Origin: JAVBWI01 sp036677445
GTDB taxonomy: Bacteria > Bacillota > Clostridia > Christensenellales > CAG-138
Length of the DNA: 64,000 bases
Assembly (NCBI GenBank): GCA_036677445.1
Contig: JAVBWI010000023.1
Span: forward strand, 124,001 to 188,000
Reading direction: 5' to 3'
In this document: positions 8,216 through 17,259 of the stretch, piece after piece
How the letters are laid out: every line of letters begins with the position of its first letter
How positions within the stretch are numbered: position 1 is the first letter of the stretch
Position numbers and translations under genes: made by a program
Notes under the pieces: generated by a model
Databases searched by the model: none
Seen by the model: the letters and a program-made list of their open reading frames with translations, nothing else
What the model was told of the DNA's origin: nothing

Positions 8216-8815
8216 TCAACCCAGCACCACAGGCTCTGCGATCTGCAGGGCGCGGTGGTAGATTGTTGCCGCGTCCTCCACATATTCCACGCGGATGTGC
8301 GATTGCGCAAGATCACGGCCTACCGCGATCACGCCGTGGTTCGCGAGCAGGCAGGCGTGCCGGCCCTTGTTCAGTTCTTCAATTGCAGAAAGCCCCAGCG
8401 CGCGCGTGCCCGGCCGCTCGAACTTCGCGCAGTATATCTCGCCGCCTAAAAACGGCGTCATCTCAATGAGCACCACCGGTATGGTCTGCCGCACCACCGC
8501 GAACGCCGTAGCATACGGCGAATGCGTATGGAACACGGAGTTCACATGCTCGCATTTTTCATAGATGACCGCGTGCATGGGCAATTCCGATGAGGGCTTA
8601 TGCTTTCCTTCCAAAATCGTACCGTCCAGCGCCGTTACCACGATATCCTCCGCCATCATAGTCTCATAACGCACGCTGCTCGGGGTTATCAATATTTTCC
8701 CCTCTTCCCTGAGATATACCGAAAGGTTTCCGCTGGTACCCGCAAACAGCTTGTTGTTGAATGCGCTTTTGCATACCGCCACGATCTCGTTCTTCAGTTT
8801 TGCAACACTATCCAT
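8216..8815 (-). CDS. Class II aldolase (L-fuculose-1-phosphate aldolase type)
   Basis: A 199-residue zinc-dependent class II aldolase/adducin-fold protein. Visible residues: GTSGNLS 26-32 and TPSS 44-47 (phosphate binding), Glu77 in SSELPMH (catalytic acid/base), His96 and His98 in HTHS and His160 in ANHG (zinc ligands). These enzymes split ketose-1-phosphates to dihydroxyacetone phosphate and an aldehyde. It is the last gene of the operon, 30 bases after the MtnA-like isomerase. By context its substrate should be 5-methylthioribulose-1-phosphate or 5-deoxyribulose-1-phosphate, as for the Ald2/DrdA aldolases of the DHAP shunt; that is inference from gene order. Confidence 0.88.
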   Translation of the reverse strand: MDSVAKLKNEIVAVCKSAFNNKLFAGTSGNLSVYLREEGKILITPSSVRYETMMAEDIVVTALDGTILEGKHKPSSELPMHAVIYEKCEHVNSVFHTHSPYATAFAVVRQTIPVVLIEMTPFLGGEIYCAKFERPGTRALGLSAIEELNKGRHACLLANHGVIAVGRDLAQSHIRVEYVEDAATIYHRALQIAEPVVLG

Positions 8816-8845
8816 TACTCTCTCCCGTCTTATTGAAACGACTGT

Positions 8846-9910
8846 TTAAACAACGATGTCATATTCGCCCTTGTGCCCGCTCGTGTAATACCGCTTCAGG
8901 TCATACGGAGAATACACGCCGCAATCGGTAATAACGCCGCTGACCAAGCTGGGCGGCGTGATATCAAACGAAGGATAATACCCTTTTACGCCCTCCATCG
9001 CCGTACGGACGCCCATTGCCTGCAGCACAAATTCCGGGTCGCGCATTTCGATCTTCACCGTATCCACAGTGGGGTGGCCGATATCCGGCGCGCCTGTCGC
9101 AAAATACGGGATGCCCATGTATTTGGCAACGATCGCGATCTGGAAGGTGCCGACCTTGTTGACGATATAGCCGTCCTGGCACACCACGTCCGCCGCCGAG
9201 GTGAATACGTCGATATGCTCGCGCTGCATCACGAAGGCAGGCATATTGTCAGTGATGACGGTGACGTCGAATCCCATATCCCTGGCTACGCTCGCCGTAA
9301 GGCGCGCGCCCTGAAAGTACGGGCGCGTTTCCGCGCAATAGATTTTCAACGCGCTGTTGCGTCGTTTCGCTTCCTTGAGCATCTGCCCGACGATTGTCTC
9401 GCCGAAGCACTGCGTCATGATTTTGCCGTTCCGGGGGAACAGATCCACAAGATATTTCGCCATCACGCCGATTTTCTCATAGCGCGCATTGTTGGTCTTT
9501 ACGGCATGCTCCACGATGGCGTCGCTGACGTTTTTGCCCGCCGCCAGAGCCGCTTCCGCGGCCTGATAACAGCCGGCAGTAATAAGCGACATGCGGTCCA
9601 CCGTGGTCGGGCGCGCGTGGGCGATGGTATCCGCCGCTTTTTTCAGGTATTCCTTTTGCTCCGCTTCGGGTTTGTTCCGGCACTCATACGCCGCAAGCGC
9701 CATGCCCATAGCGGCCGCCGTGTAAGGGCCCGCGCTCTGGGTGACCATATCGGTAATGGCCTTTGTGACCTCCACATGGTTCTCGCACTCCACAAACGAC
9801 ACCTTCGTCGGATAAATGCGCCTGTCCAGTATCCTTACCCTGCCGTTTTCATACCAGGCGACGTTCTCGTACTGCAGCATGAACGCAAGGCCCTGATCCG
9901 CTCTTTCCAT
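8846..9910 (-). CDS. MtnA-like S-methyl-5-thioribose-1-phosphate isomerase
   Basis: A 354-residue member of the eIF-2B/MtnA family, predicted to isomerise 5-methylthioribose-1-phosphate (or 5-deoxyribose-1-phosphate) to the ribulose-1-phosphate form. Catalytic candidates match MtnA: Cys168 in MTQCFGE and Asp241 in SAADVV; ETRPYFQGARLT (194-205) and VNKVGTF (250-256) are the phosphate-binding and core motifs. The open frame continues to 10027, but GGAGGC followed by ATG at 9910 gives the family N-terminus. It is more divergent than textbook MtnA (no LTHCN or GADRI), so ribose-1,5-bisphosphate isomerase-like activity is an alternative. The neighbouring deaminase, PNP and aldolase support the shunt role. 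Confidence 0.82.
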   Translation of the reverse strand: MERADQGLAFMLQYENVAWYENGRVRILDRRIYPTKVSFVECENHVEVTKAITDMVTQSAGPYTAAAMGMALAAYECRNKPEAEQKEYLKKAADTIAHARPTTVDRMSLITAGCYQAAEAALAAGKNVSDAIVEHAVKTNNARYEKIGVMAKYLVDLFPRNGKIMTQCFGETIVGQMLKEAKRRNSALKIYCAETRPYFQGARLTASVARDMGFDVTVITDNMPAFVMQREHIDVFTSAADVVCQDGYIVNKVGTFQIAIVAKYMGIPYFATGAPDIGHPTVDTVKIEMRDPEFVLQAMGVRTAMEGVKGYYPSFDITPPSLVSGVITDCGVYSPYDLKRYYTSGHKGEYDIVV

Positions 9911-9992
9911 TGCTTTGCCTCCAGTTTCTTTTAGAACAGGCGTCTTTGCCTGATCCAAGTCGATTTTAATGCCTTGACTCCAGATTTTCTGT

Positions 9993-11282
9993 TTAAAACA
10001 GGCGTTCCATCGCCTGCGCAAGGTCAAATTTCACTTTATCGTAATCGATTGTAAGAAACGCGCCGTTTTCATACAATATCTTGCCGTTCACCATCGTCAT
10101 CGTCACATCGCTCGCCTGTGCCGAATACACGAGCAGCGCGGGAATATCGTGTACCGGCATCATGTGCGGCGCATCGAGATTGACCGCAATGAAATCCGCC
10201 TTTTTGCCCACGGCCAGTTCGCCGCCATCCGTCCTGCCCTGCGCGGCCGCGCCGTTTTTCGTCGCCATCAGCAGCAAATCATTCGGCTTCATGATGGTGG
10301 GGTCGCCGGTGTAGCCGTTGTGTATAATGGAGGCGATGTGCATCTCCTCAAACAGGTTCTGGTTGTTGTTGCTTGCCGCGCCGTCGGTGCCTATCGCTAC
10401 GTTGACGCCATGGTCGAGAAGCGTTTGTATCGGCATGAAGCCGCTGCCCAGCTTCATGTTGCTCGAAGGGTTATGCACGCAGGTAACGCCCTTTTCCTTG
10501 AGGATTTCGATATCCTGCGGCTCGACCATCACGCAGTGCGCGGCGATGGTGGGGTTCTCCAGTACGCCGAGGTCAAAGAACCATTGCGCGGGCGTTTTTC
10601 CGTGGCGCGCCTTGCATTCCTCATGCTCCTTTTTGGTTTCCGAAAGGTGCAGGTGCATTCTCGCGCCAGCCTTTTTGCAGTCCTCGCCGTATCGCCTGAC
10701 CAGCTCGGCATACGAGGTGTACTCGGCATGTATGGAAAAATCCGCAATGACCCTGCCGCCGCCCGCGCCGTTACAATCCCTGAAGAATTCAAGGGATTCG
10801 CGCACGCGGAAATTCTTTTCATAAGGCTCGGAAGGGTCAAAAGCAAGTATGGGGCGGTTAAGGTTTGCCTTCATACCGGCGTTTACCACTTCCTCCACCG
10901 CAACGCGGGATTGATCGTACATATCCGAAAAGCTGACTACGCCGGAGGCGAGCATCTCCATCATGGCCAGCCGTGTGCCTACGCTGATATCCGGCGCGGT
11001 GAGCTTTGCCTCAATAGGGAACATCGCCTCGTGCAGCCACCTGTCCAGCGGCAGGTCGCTGCCCAGGCCGCGCAGCAGCGTCATGGCCGTATGCGTATGC
11101 AGGTTATACAGGCCCGCCATCAGGATATGGCCGGACAGGTTTTTTTCGCTCGTATATTTCTCTTTAGGCCTTTCGTCGCCGATATAACGGATGGTGTCGC
11201 CGTCTATGCCGACATAGCCGTTTTTGATTACCCGCCAGACTCCGTCGTTGACCAGTACATCCGCATGTGACAATAGCAGCAT
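9993..11282 (-). CDS. Amidohydrolase, 5'-methylthioadenosine/S-adenosylhomocysteine deaminase type
   Basis: A 429-residue metal-dependent amidohydrolase of the MtaD/SsnA/TrzA group, expected to convert MTA, SAH or 5'-deoxyadenosine to the inosine analogue with loss of ammonia. Metal and active-site signatures: NLHTHTAM (His62, His64), HLHLSETKKE, AAHCVMVEP and IGTDGAASNNN. A GGAGGGGG site precedes the ATG. It lies between the purine nucleoside phosphorylase (16-base gap) and the MtnA-like isomerase. Because the adjacent phosphorylase has 6-oxopurine determinants, this deaminase would be needed for an adenine nucleoside to enter the pathway. Guanine or chlorotriazine deaminases share the fold, but MTA/SAH deaminases are the closest match. 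Confidence 0.88.
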   Translation of the reverse strand: MLLLSHADVLVNDGVWRVIKNGYVGIDGDTIRYIGDERPKEKYTSEKNLSGHILMAGLYNLHTHTAMTLLRGLGSDLPLDRWLHEAMFPIEAKLTAPDISVGTRLAMMEMLASGVVSFSDMYDQSRVAVEEVVNAGMKANLNRPILAFDPSEPYEKNFRVRESLEFFRDCNGAGGGRVIADFSIHAEYTSYAELVRRYGEDCKKAGARMHLHLSETKKEHEECKARHGKTPAQWFFDLGVLENPTIAAHCVMVEPQDIEILKEKGVTCVHNPSSNMKLGSGFMPIQTLLDHGVNVAIGTDGAASNNNQNLFEEMHIASIIHNGYTGDPTIMKPNDLLLMATKNGAAAQGRTDGGELAVGKKADFIAVNLDAPHMMPVHDIPALLVYSAQASDVTMTMVNGKILYENGAFLTIDYDKVKFDLAQAMERLF

Positions 11283-11298
11283 TGTTATTCCCCCTCCC

Positions 11299-12120
11299 TC
11301 ACAGGCGTCTTAGGATATCCTTCACATATTCCCGGAACAGCGGCGCCACGCGGCGCGCCGTTTCGTCGACCTCCGCAGTCGTAAGCGGCTGCTCAAGCAC
11401 GCCCGCCGCCATATTCGTCATCAGCGACAACCCCAAGAGCGGCATATGGCAATGCGCGGCGGTCAGCGCTTCGGTAACGGTGGACATGCCCACCGCGTCC
11501 GCCCCCAGAGCGCGCGCCGCGCGGATTTCCGCGGGCGACTCAAAGTGCGGGCCGCAGAAAAACTGGTAAACGCCTTCGTGTACTTTGAGCGCCGTGTTTT
11601 TCGCGCACTCTCTGGCGATCTCGCGCAGCGAACGCGTGTACATGTCGCCTATGTCAAAGAACCGGTCGCCGAATTCTTCCACATTCCTGCCGCGCATGGG
11701 GCTTGCGCCCATGAGATTTATATGATCTTTAATGATCATAACGTCGCCGGGCTGATAGCTTGTATTCACAGCGCCCGCCGCGTTGGTAAGTATCGTTGCC
11801 TTCACGCCAAGCAGCTTAAAGAGGCGGATAGGGGCCGCCAGCTGTTCAAAGCTGTACCCTTCGTAATAATGGAACCGCCCGGACATGCAGGCCACTTTTT
11901 TTCCCGCTATCGTACCGAGTATCAGCTTGCCCGCATGGGACTGTACAGTGGATACAAGAAAATTCGGAATATCCTCGTACGCAATAACCACCGGGTTTTC
12001 TATTTCATCCGCAAACCCGCCCAGCGCCGACCCAAGGACGATGGCGATTTCGGGCGTGAAATCGATCTTGTCTTTTACATACTCCGCGCTTTTTTTGTAA
12101 TAGTCATAATCAAACGGCAT
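11299..12120 (-). CDS. Purine nucleoside phosphorylase, trimeric (NP-II) type
   Basis: A 273-residue phosphorylase that splits purine nucleosides with phosphate to base plus (deoxy)ribose-1-phosphate. Family features: VLGSALGGFADEI phosphate loop, SHAGKL, SGRFHYYEGYS, LTNAAGAVN, CGPHFESPAEIRA with the base-binding Glu, and SLMTNMAAG, whose Asn is the residue that selects 6-oxopurines in trimeric PNPs; MTA phosphorylases carry Asp there. AAAGGAG precedes the ATG. Here the expected substrate is the deaminated product (methylthioinosine or 5'-deoxyinosine), yielding hypoxanthine and the 5-modified ribose-1-phosphate. Confidence 0.92.
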   Translation of the reverse strand: MPFDYDYYKKSAEYVKDKIDFTPEIAIVLGSALGGFADEIENPVVIAYEDIPNFLVSTVQSHAGKLILGTIAGKKVACMSGRFHYYEGYSFEQLAAPIRLFKLLGVKATILTNAAGAVNTSYQPGDVMIIKDHINLMGASPMRGRNVEEFGDRFFDIGDMYTRSLREIARECAKNTALKVHEGVYQFFCGPHFESPAEIRAARALGADAVGMSTVTEALTAAHCHMPLLGLSLMTNMAAGVLEQPLTTAEVDETARRVAPLFREYVKDILRRL

Positions 12121-12144
12121 CGGTATCGCTCCTTTGTATGAAAA

Positions 12145-13062
12145 TTATGTTCTGACCTTCATGCCTTTTCTAAGCTGTACGAAGTTGTACATGGCGAGCG
12201 CCACAACAGTCGCCACATACGGCAGCGCCATCGTCAGCTGGCTGCTGATCGAAGAATTCTGCAGCATGTTCGCCATGGACTGCGCAAAGCCGAAGAAGGC
12301 GCTGGAAACAATAACACCCAGAGGATGCGCCGCGCCCAGCGTACCCGCCGCCATCGCGATAAACCCGCGCCCGGCGGTGATGTTCTGCGCGAACATCGTA
12401 ACACCGCCCATCGTAAGCAGACACCCGCCTAAGCCCGATAAAAGCCCCGAGAATACGACCGTTAAAATCTGCAGGCGGTCGGCTTTGATGCCCAGGCTTT
12501 CCGCCGCCGGCTTGTTGATGCCCACGGAACGCATCCGAAAGCCCGTCACCGACCGGAACAGGAAGAAATACAGTATCACGGCCAGCACGAAGGCAAAAAG
12601 ATCCAGGTAGGTCAGCGAACCGAACATGGTCTTCAAAATTGGCGTTCCGCTTAGAAAATCCACGTTGACCTTGGGCAGGCTCACAAGATCGGTACTGACG
12701 TACGCGCCCTTGCCGCCGAATATGAGCTGCATCAGGAACGTGGTCAGGCCGCCGATCAATACATTGATGGATACGCCGACCACCAGCATCGCGCCCTTGA
12801 ACTTGACCATGAATATCCCGGCGACCAGCGCCACCAGCATCGCCGCCAGCATCGCCGCCAGCATGGAAATGAAAATGCTGCCGGTGTAAAAATTCGCAAC
12901 GATGGCCGCGAAAGCGCCGGTAAGCATCATGCCCTCCAGGCCGATATTGAATATAAATACGCGGTTGCACAGCGCCGACCCGAGTGCGACGAACAATATG
13001 GGCGTCGTCATCCGTATGGTGGAGTTGAATACAACTGCCAAATAATTTGCGTCTACTGTCAT
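12145..13062 (-). CDS. Nucleoside ABC transporter permease (NupQ/YufQ type)
   Basis: A 305-residue polytopic membrane protein of the BPD_transp_2 family. It has about eight hydrophobic segments, the family phrase FNIGLEGMMLTGAF near residue 35-50, and AGRGFIAMAAGTLGAAHPLG in the C-terminal half. It pairs with the next permease; the ATGA overlap at 13059-13062 implies translational coupling. In this family ATPase, two permeases and a BMP lipoprotein import purine nucleosides or simple sugars. The PNP gene follows after 24 bases. Confidence 0.9.
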   Translation of the reverse strand: MTVDANYLAVVFNSTIRMTTPILFVALGSALCNRVFIFNIGLEGMMLTGAFAAIVANFYTGSIFISMLAAMLAAMLVALVAGIFMVKFKGAMLVVGVSINVLIGGLTTFLMQLIFGGKGAYVSTDLVSLPKVNVDFLSGTPILKTMFGSLTYLDLFAFVLAVILYFFLFRSVTGFRMRSVGINKPAAESLGIKADRLQILTVVFSGLLSGLGGCLLTMGGVTMFAQNITAGRGFIAMAAGTLGAAHPLGVIVSSAFFGFAQSMANMLQNSSISSQLTMALPYVATVVALAMYNFVQLRKGMKVRT

Positions 13063-14177
13063 TGTTCCGCACCCTCCTCATTCCCGTCTTCAGAAAGCGA
13101 TGCTGTTCCGGCTTTACTTAGCGTTTTTTGCGCCTTGCTTTTCCGCCGAATGCTGATGACGATCTTGGCCGATATGAACAGCGTAATGCAGCCCTGTATG
13201 ATGGACGATATTTCTAAAGGCACACTGGTTGACCGCGCGATGGCCGCGCCGCCCGTCTGTATGCCCGCGAGCACGATGGATGTAACGAATACGCCGATGG
13301 GGTTATAGCCGGATATCAGCGCGGCGTTCAATCCAACCCACGCGTAGCTTGCCGAAACATACGTGTTGTGCACATACCTGTACTGCACGCCGAACACCTC
13401 GCTCACGCCGGCCAGCGCGCAGATGACGCCGCTTAACGCCAGCATGCCGTACATGACCTTTTTACTGCTGATTCCGCCGTAATTGCAGAAATCCACATTA
13501 AAGCCGCTCATTTTGGACTCATAGCCGAAGGAGGTGCGGTTCATCAGCAGCCAGACCAGCACAACGAGCACAACCGCCACCACAAACCCCCAGTGCAGGC
13601 TGTAGCCTTTTACAAGCTCGGGCAGGTGCATGCTTTCATCCAGCATCAGCGTCTGGGTCAGCTTTGCGTCGCCGGTGGTATCCAGGAATACGTTTGCGGT
13701 AAAGTGCATGGTGATAAACTGCGCCGCATAGTTGAACATCAGCGTGGAGATGGCGAGCGACATTTTGAACTTGTCCAACAGCCAGGCCGAAAGCAGCGAA
13801 TAAAGCCCGCCCGCGAGCAAAGCGCCTACCACCGCGCAAAGAACCCGGATCCAGACCGGCCCCGGCATGTTCAGCGCAATGATTGCGGTGGTGAAGCCAC
13901 CGACAATCATTTGCCCCTCGCCGCCGATGCCCATGTAATTCGAGCTCCAGGCGATTGCCGCGCCAAGGCCGCAGATGATGATGGGAGTAGCTCTCGTCAG
14001 CGTAGTCAATAGATAATACGTTCCGCCGAACGCGCCTTTGAACATGGTCGCGTATACGGTGAACGGATTTTCGCCCGTTACCAGTATCGCCAACGCACCC
14101 ACCATCAGCGCAAAGAATATCGCCAGCATCGGCTGTGAAAGAGGCGCAATAAACCGCTTCAGCTTACTTAGCTTCAT
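13059..14177 (-). CDS. Nucleoside ABC transporter permease (NupP/YufP type)
   Basis: A 372-residue membrane protein of the BPD_transp_2 family. After a short N-terminal helix it shows ATPIIICGLGAAIAWSSN and YMGIGGEGQMIVGGF, typical of the longer permease of the YufOPQ/BmpDEFG class. I took the ATG at 14177, eight bases after AGGGGG; an in-frame GTG at 14186 would place the ribosome binding site inside the gene. It overlaps the ATPase stop by 14 bases. The C-terminus is a charged, probably cytoplasmic tail. Confidence 0.9.
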   Translation of the reverse strand: MKLSKLKRFIAPLSQPMLAIFFALMVGALAILVTGENPFTVYATMFKGAFGGTYYLLTTLTRATPIIICGLGAAIAWSSNYMGIGGEGQMIVGGFTTAIIALNMPGPVWIRVLCAVVGALLAGGLYSLLSAWLLDKFKMSLAISTLMFNYAAQFITMHFTANVFLDTTGDAKLTQTLMLDESMHLPELVKGYSLHWGFVVAVVLVVLVWLLMNRTSFGYESKMSGFNVDFCNYGGISSKKVMYGMLALSGVICALAGVSEVFGVQYRYVHNTYVSASYAWVGLNAALISGYNPIGVFVTSIVLAGIQTGGAAIARSTSVPLEISSIIQGCITLFISAKIVISIRRKSKAQKTLSKAGTASLSEDGNEEGAEQ

Positions 14178-15696
14178 TCTTTTCACCCCCTACCATCAGC
14201 AGGCCAAGCTCTTCTTCCTTGACGTTTCCGCGCGTAAATTCGCCGTTGATTTTGCCGCCGTACATGACGTAGATGCGGTCGGATAATTTCATGATCTCCG
14301 TCAGCTCGCTGGATATGAGCAATACCGCGTCGCCGCTGGAGCGTTTTTCGATCAGGCGGTCGTGTATGAATTCCATTGCGCCTATATCCACGCCGCGGGT
14401 TGGCTCGCAGGCCAGGAGCAGCGGAGTCTTTTGCGTAATCTCCCGCGCCGCGATGAGCTTTTGCGCGTTTCCGCCCGAAAGCGAACTTGTTTTAAACTGT
14501 ATGCTTTCGGTCTTTACGGAAAACTCCCGCACAATATCGCCGGCAAACGTGCGTATGTTCCTGATTTTCAATATGCCTTTTTTTGAGAAAGCGGGCTTCT
14601 GGTAATGCGCCATAATGGCCGTTTCGGATATCGTCGCAAGCGCCGCCGAGCCCCAGATATACCGGTCCTCCGGAATCATGGCGACGCCCGACTCCCTGAC
14701 CTGTTTCACGTTTTTGTTAAATACGTCCCTGCCTTTTATGAGCACCCTGCCGCCGTCCGCCTTCTGCAGGCCGAAAATGCATTTGGCAAGCTCCGACTGG
14801 CCGTTGCCGGATACGCCCGCAATCCCCACGATTTCCCCCGCACCCACATGCAGCGAAAGATGATCGATGACGGGCACGGCGCCTTCGCCCTTTACATACA
14901 GATCCTCTATACGCAGCACGTCTTCGCCGGGTTGTATCGGCCGGATCTCTTTTTCGACCAGATGCCGCCCCACCATCATGAAGCTAAGCTCGTCGATATT
15001 GGTATCCTGTATATCGACGTCTGCAATCAGCTTACCTGTGCGCATGACCATGGCGCGGTCGGCAACCTCCATTACCTCGTTGAGCTTGTGGGTGATGATG
15101 ATAATGCTCTTGCCGCCCGCCGCAAGCTTTTTCATGGTTTTCAAAAGCTCATGGACCTCCTGCGGGGTCAGTACGGCAGTAGGCTCATCGAATATGATGA
15201 TATCCGCATTTTGGTACAATACCTTTAGTATTTCAACGCGCTGCCGAAGCCCCACCGGCATACCCTGTATCTTTGCCTGCGGAGAGAGCGGCAGTTCATA
15301 TTTTTCGGATAATTCCTGAATGATACTGTTTGCTTTTTTAATATCGAAAAAAAGCCCCTTTTTCGGCTCCCTGCCATACACCACGTTTTCCGCAACGGTG
15401 AACGGATCAAACAGCATGAAATGCTGCTGCACCATTCCTATTCCGTTCGCGATGGCGTGTGCGGCGTTTTTGACGTGCAGTTCCTTATTGTGAATAAATA
15501 TTTTTCCGCCCGTCGGCTGCTCCATTCCGTAAAGCACCTTCATCAGCGTGGTTTTTCCCGCGCCGTTTTCGCCTATGACGGCAAGTATTTCGCCCTGATG
15601 CAGCGTCAGGCTGATGTCGTCATTGGCGACAAGGTCCCCATAACACTTTACGATATGCTCCATACGGAGTATCACGTCTGCCTCTTTGTTTTGCAT
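14164..15696 (-). CDS. Nucleoside/simple-sugar ABC transporter ATP-binding protein (two ABC domains)
   Basis: A 510-residue duplicated ATPase of the RbsA/YufO type. The N-terminal cassette has Walker A GENGAGKTT and a degenerate signature (PVGLRQRVEI), Walker B IIFDEPTAVLT. The C-terminal cassette has GVSGNGQSE in place of Walker A, SLSGGNAQK as signature and LLACEPTRGVD. Such asymmetric double cassettes are normal for this family. It energises the two permeases that follow; 135 bases and a hairpin separate it from the BMP lipoprotein gene upstream. Confidence 0.93.
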   Translation of the reverse strand: MQNKEADVILRMEHIVKCYGDLVANDDISLTLHQGEILAVIGENGAGKTTLMKVLYGMEQPTGGKIFIHNKELHVKNAAHAIANGIGMVQQHFMLFDPFTVAENVVYGREPKKGLFFDIKKANSIIQELSEKYELPLSPQAKIQGMPVGLRQRVEILKVLYQNADIIIFDEPTAVLTPQEVHELLKTMKKLAAGGKSIIIITHKLNEVMEVADRAMVMRTGKLIADVDIQDTNIDELSFMMVGRHLVEKEIRPIQPGEDVLRIEDLYVKGEGAVPVIDHLSLHVGAGEIVGIAGVSGNGQSELAKCIFGLQKADGGRVLIKGRDVFNKNVKQVRESGVAMIPEDRYIWGSAALATISETAIMAHYQKPAFSKKGILKIRNIRTFAGDIVREFSVKTESIQFKTSSLSGGNAQKLIAAREITQKTPLLLACEPTRGVDIGAMEFIHDRLIEKRSSGDAVLLISSELTEIMKLSDRIYVMYGGKINGEFTRGNVKEEELGLLMVGGEKNEAK

Positions 15697-15790
15697 GCGC
15701 CATCGATCTCCCTTAAATTGCTTTGCTTTTTACCATTCTGCCGGTTACTTGCAGGCAATTCCAAAGTACACACCCTTTAATAAGAAATGT

Positions 15791-15816
15791 GCCCCCCACA
15801 ATACACTATGGGGGGC
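15791..15816 (-). terminator. Intra-operon hairpin after the BMP lipoprotein gene
   Basis: GCCCCCCA (15791-15798) and TGGGGGGC (15809-15816) make a perfect 8-bp stem 16 bases past the lipoprotein stop, followed on the minus strand by a weak T-rich stretch. Partial termination or 3'-end protection here would raise the binding protein over the rest of the operon. Confidence 0.6.
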
Positions 15817-15831
15817 AGTATGCAGTAAGCC

Positions 15832-16935
15832 TTAGAAGGAATATGTCTCTTCGAGGGGCACTTCAATCACCAGCTCGCCGGATTTGATCTTCTCGGCGGC
15901 AGCGCGCGCCGTCGCAACGATCGCATCGGTGAGGATTTCCGTGTTGCGGGGGTTGGTGCCGTCATCGGTAATATAGGTTGCGCCCACAACGCCGTCCGCA
16001 AGGCCAAGGGCGACCAGGCCGGGCTGTATGCCGGTGGTGAAGAATTCGTCGATGATCATGCCTGCGACAACGCCGGTATACTTCACCTGTGTGGTGATGA
16101 TGTTCGGGTTGTCGGGGGTGGTCATATCGGAATCCTGACCGGAGGTGTAGAAGCCCTTCTCGGCGGCGGCTTCAAACGTACCGTAATCGGCAACGGCGGA
16201 AGCGGCGTTGATGAACACGCAGCCCTGCGCGGCCTGCTGCAGCGCAAGCTCTTTGGCGACGGGCGCATCGGTATAGGACTTGGTATAGTTGAATATAAAG
16301 TCATTCATCGTCACGCTGGAGTTGACGGACCTTACGCCCTCCATGTAGCCATAGCGCCATTCAAAGCTGCCCTGGCCGGGGTTGGCGTGCACGCCGCCGA
16401 AAGGACCGTCGGGCTTGCCTGCGTCGGCGCTTACGGAAGCTGCGATGATACCGATCAGGTAAGCGGCTTCCTGGGGCTTGAATATGTAAGATTTTACATG
16501 TTCGTTCGGGCACTCGGTATCGATGATGGCATACTGCGCCTTATCGGGGAACTGGGTGGCGACCTCGTTCAAAGGATCGGCGCCCTGCCAGCCGACGACC
16601 AATATCAGGTTGTAGCCTTCCTCTACTGACGCGCGGATATTCTCGGACCATGCGGTATCGTCGGAGCACTCGATGACGGAATACTCCATCGGGTATGTGC
16701 CTGCGGCTTTGAGTTCCGCACACTTGTCAACGACCTGGGTAAGGAAGGGGTTCACGCCGACGGGGTCGCAAATGACTGCGATCTTCTTAACTTCCTGCGT
16801 TTCTTCGGGAGCCGCCGGGGCATCGACGGCCGCGGGGGCTTCTGTCGCCGCAGGCGCCGTCGCCGCGTTGGCGCAGCCTGCGAGCGCGGATACCAGCATC
16901 AGTATGCTGAGCAACAGGGCCAACTTTTTCTTCAT
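15832..16935 (-). CDS. BMP family nucleoside-binding lipoprotein
   Basis: A 367-residue surface lipoprotein of the Bmp/Med/PnrA family (periplasmic-binding fold) that captures purine nucleosides for the ABC transporter. The signal peptide ends in a lipobox SALAGC, followed by an Ala/Pro/Glu-rich linker (about 22-48). The mature domain begins VKKIAVICDPVGVNPF and carries GWQGADPLNEVA and SGQDSDMTTP, typical of the family. AAGGAG precedes the ATG. It is the first gene of the minus operon, divergent from the DeoR regulator. The adjacent PNP, deaminase and isomerase genes argue for a nucleoside ligand. Confidence 0.92.
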   Translation of the reverse strand: MKKKLALLLSILMLVSALAGCANAATAPAATEAPAAVDAPAAPEETQEVKKIAVICDPVGVNPFLTQVVDKCAELKAAGTYPMEYSVIECSDDTAWSENIRASVEEGYNLILVVGWQGADPLNEVATQFPDKAQYAIIDTECPNEHVKSYIFKPQEAAYLIGIIAASVSADAGKPDGPFGGVHANPGQGSFEWRYGYMEGVRSVNSSVTMNDFIFNYTKSYTDAPVAKELALQQAAQGCVFINAASAVADYGTFEAAAEKGFYTSGQDSDMTTPDNPNIITTQVKYTGVVAGMIIDEFFTTGIQPGLVALGLADGVVGATYITDDGTNPRNTEILTDAIVATARAAAEKIKSGELVIEVPLEETYSF

Positions 16936-17259
16936 TGTTTTTCTCCTTATTTCTTATTGTATTTAGCGGGGACACGCACATTTTTTAACAATGCCGGCGC
17001 CCCAAAAAATATCAATTTCCCAGCGGTATGGCCGAAATAAAGCGCATGTGATTGTTTGTTTTTATGCTTTTTTCTGTCTTTTGATTTACTTCTTTATACT
17101 ACCATATTACACACACATGTCAATATACTTTTCAAAGAACTACCGATTATATCTTGCCTTGATAATAATGAAACAACACTCGACACACAGTTTGTTTTAT
17201 GCTATCATAATTTTACAAACCCAACAAATCTCACAAAAACCCAACACCTGGAGGCCGAT
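16936..17259. promoter_or_regulatory. Divergent control region between the nucleoside operon and deoR-type gene
   Basis: This A+T-rich 324-base region contains a minus-strand TTGACA at 17123-17118 with AGTATA 17 bp away (17100-17095) or TATAAA 19 bp away (17098-17093) for the BMP operon. It also holds the regulator's own promoter at 17180-17208. Many CACA/TGTTT-rich words lie between them and could be operators. No gene is supported inside. Confidence 0.65.
17180..17208 (+). promoter_or_regulatory. Promoter of the DeoR-family gene
   Basis: TCGACA (17180-17185), a 17-bp spacer and TATCAT (17203-17208); each hexamer differs from consensus at one base. Confidence 0.68.

Noticed and set aside
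10149..11270. 373-codon plus-strand open frame
   Set aside because: Antisense shadow of the deaminase gene; no motif or start signal.
11299..12120. Methylthioadenosine phosphorylase (MtnP)
   Set aside because: The base-binding segment carries the Asn of 6-oxopurine-specific PNPs (SLMTNMAAG) instead of the Asp of MtnP, and a deaminase gene is adjacent.
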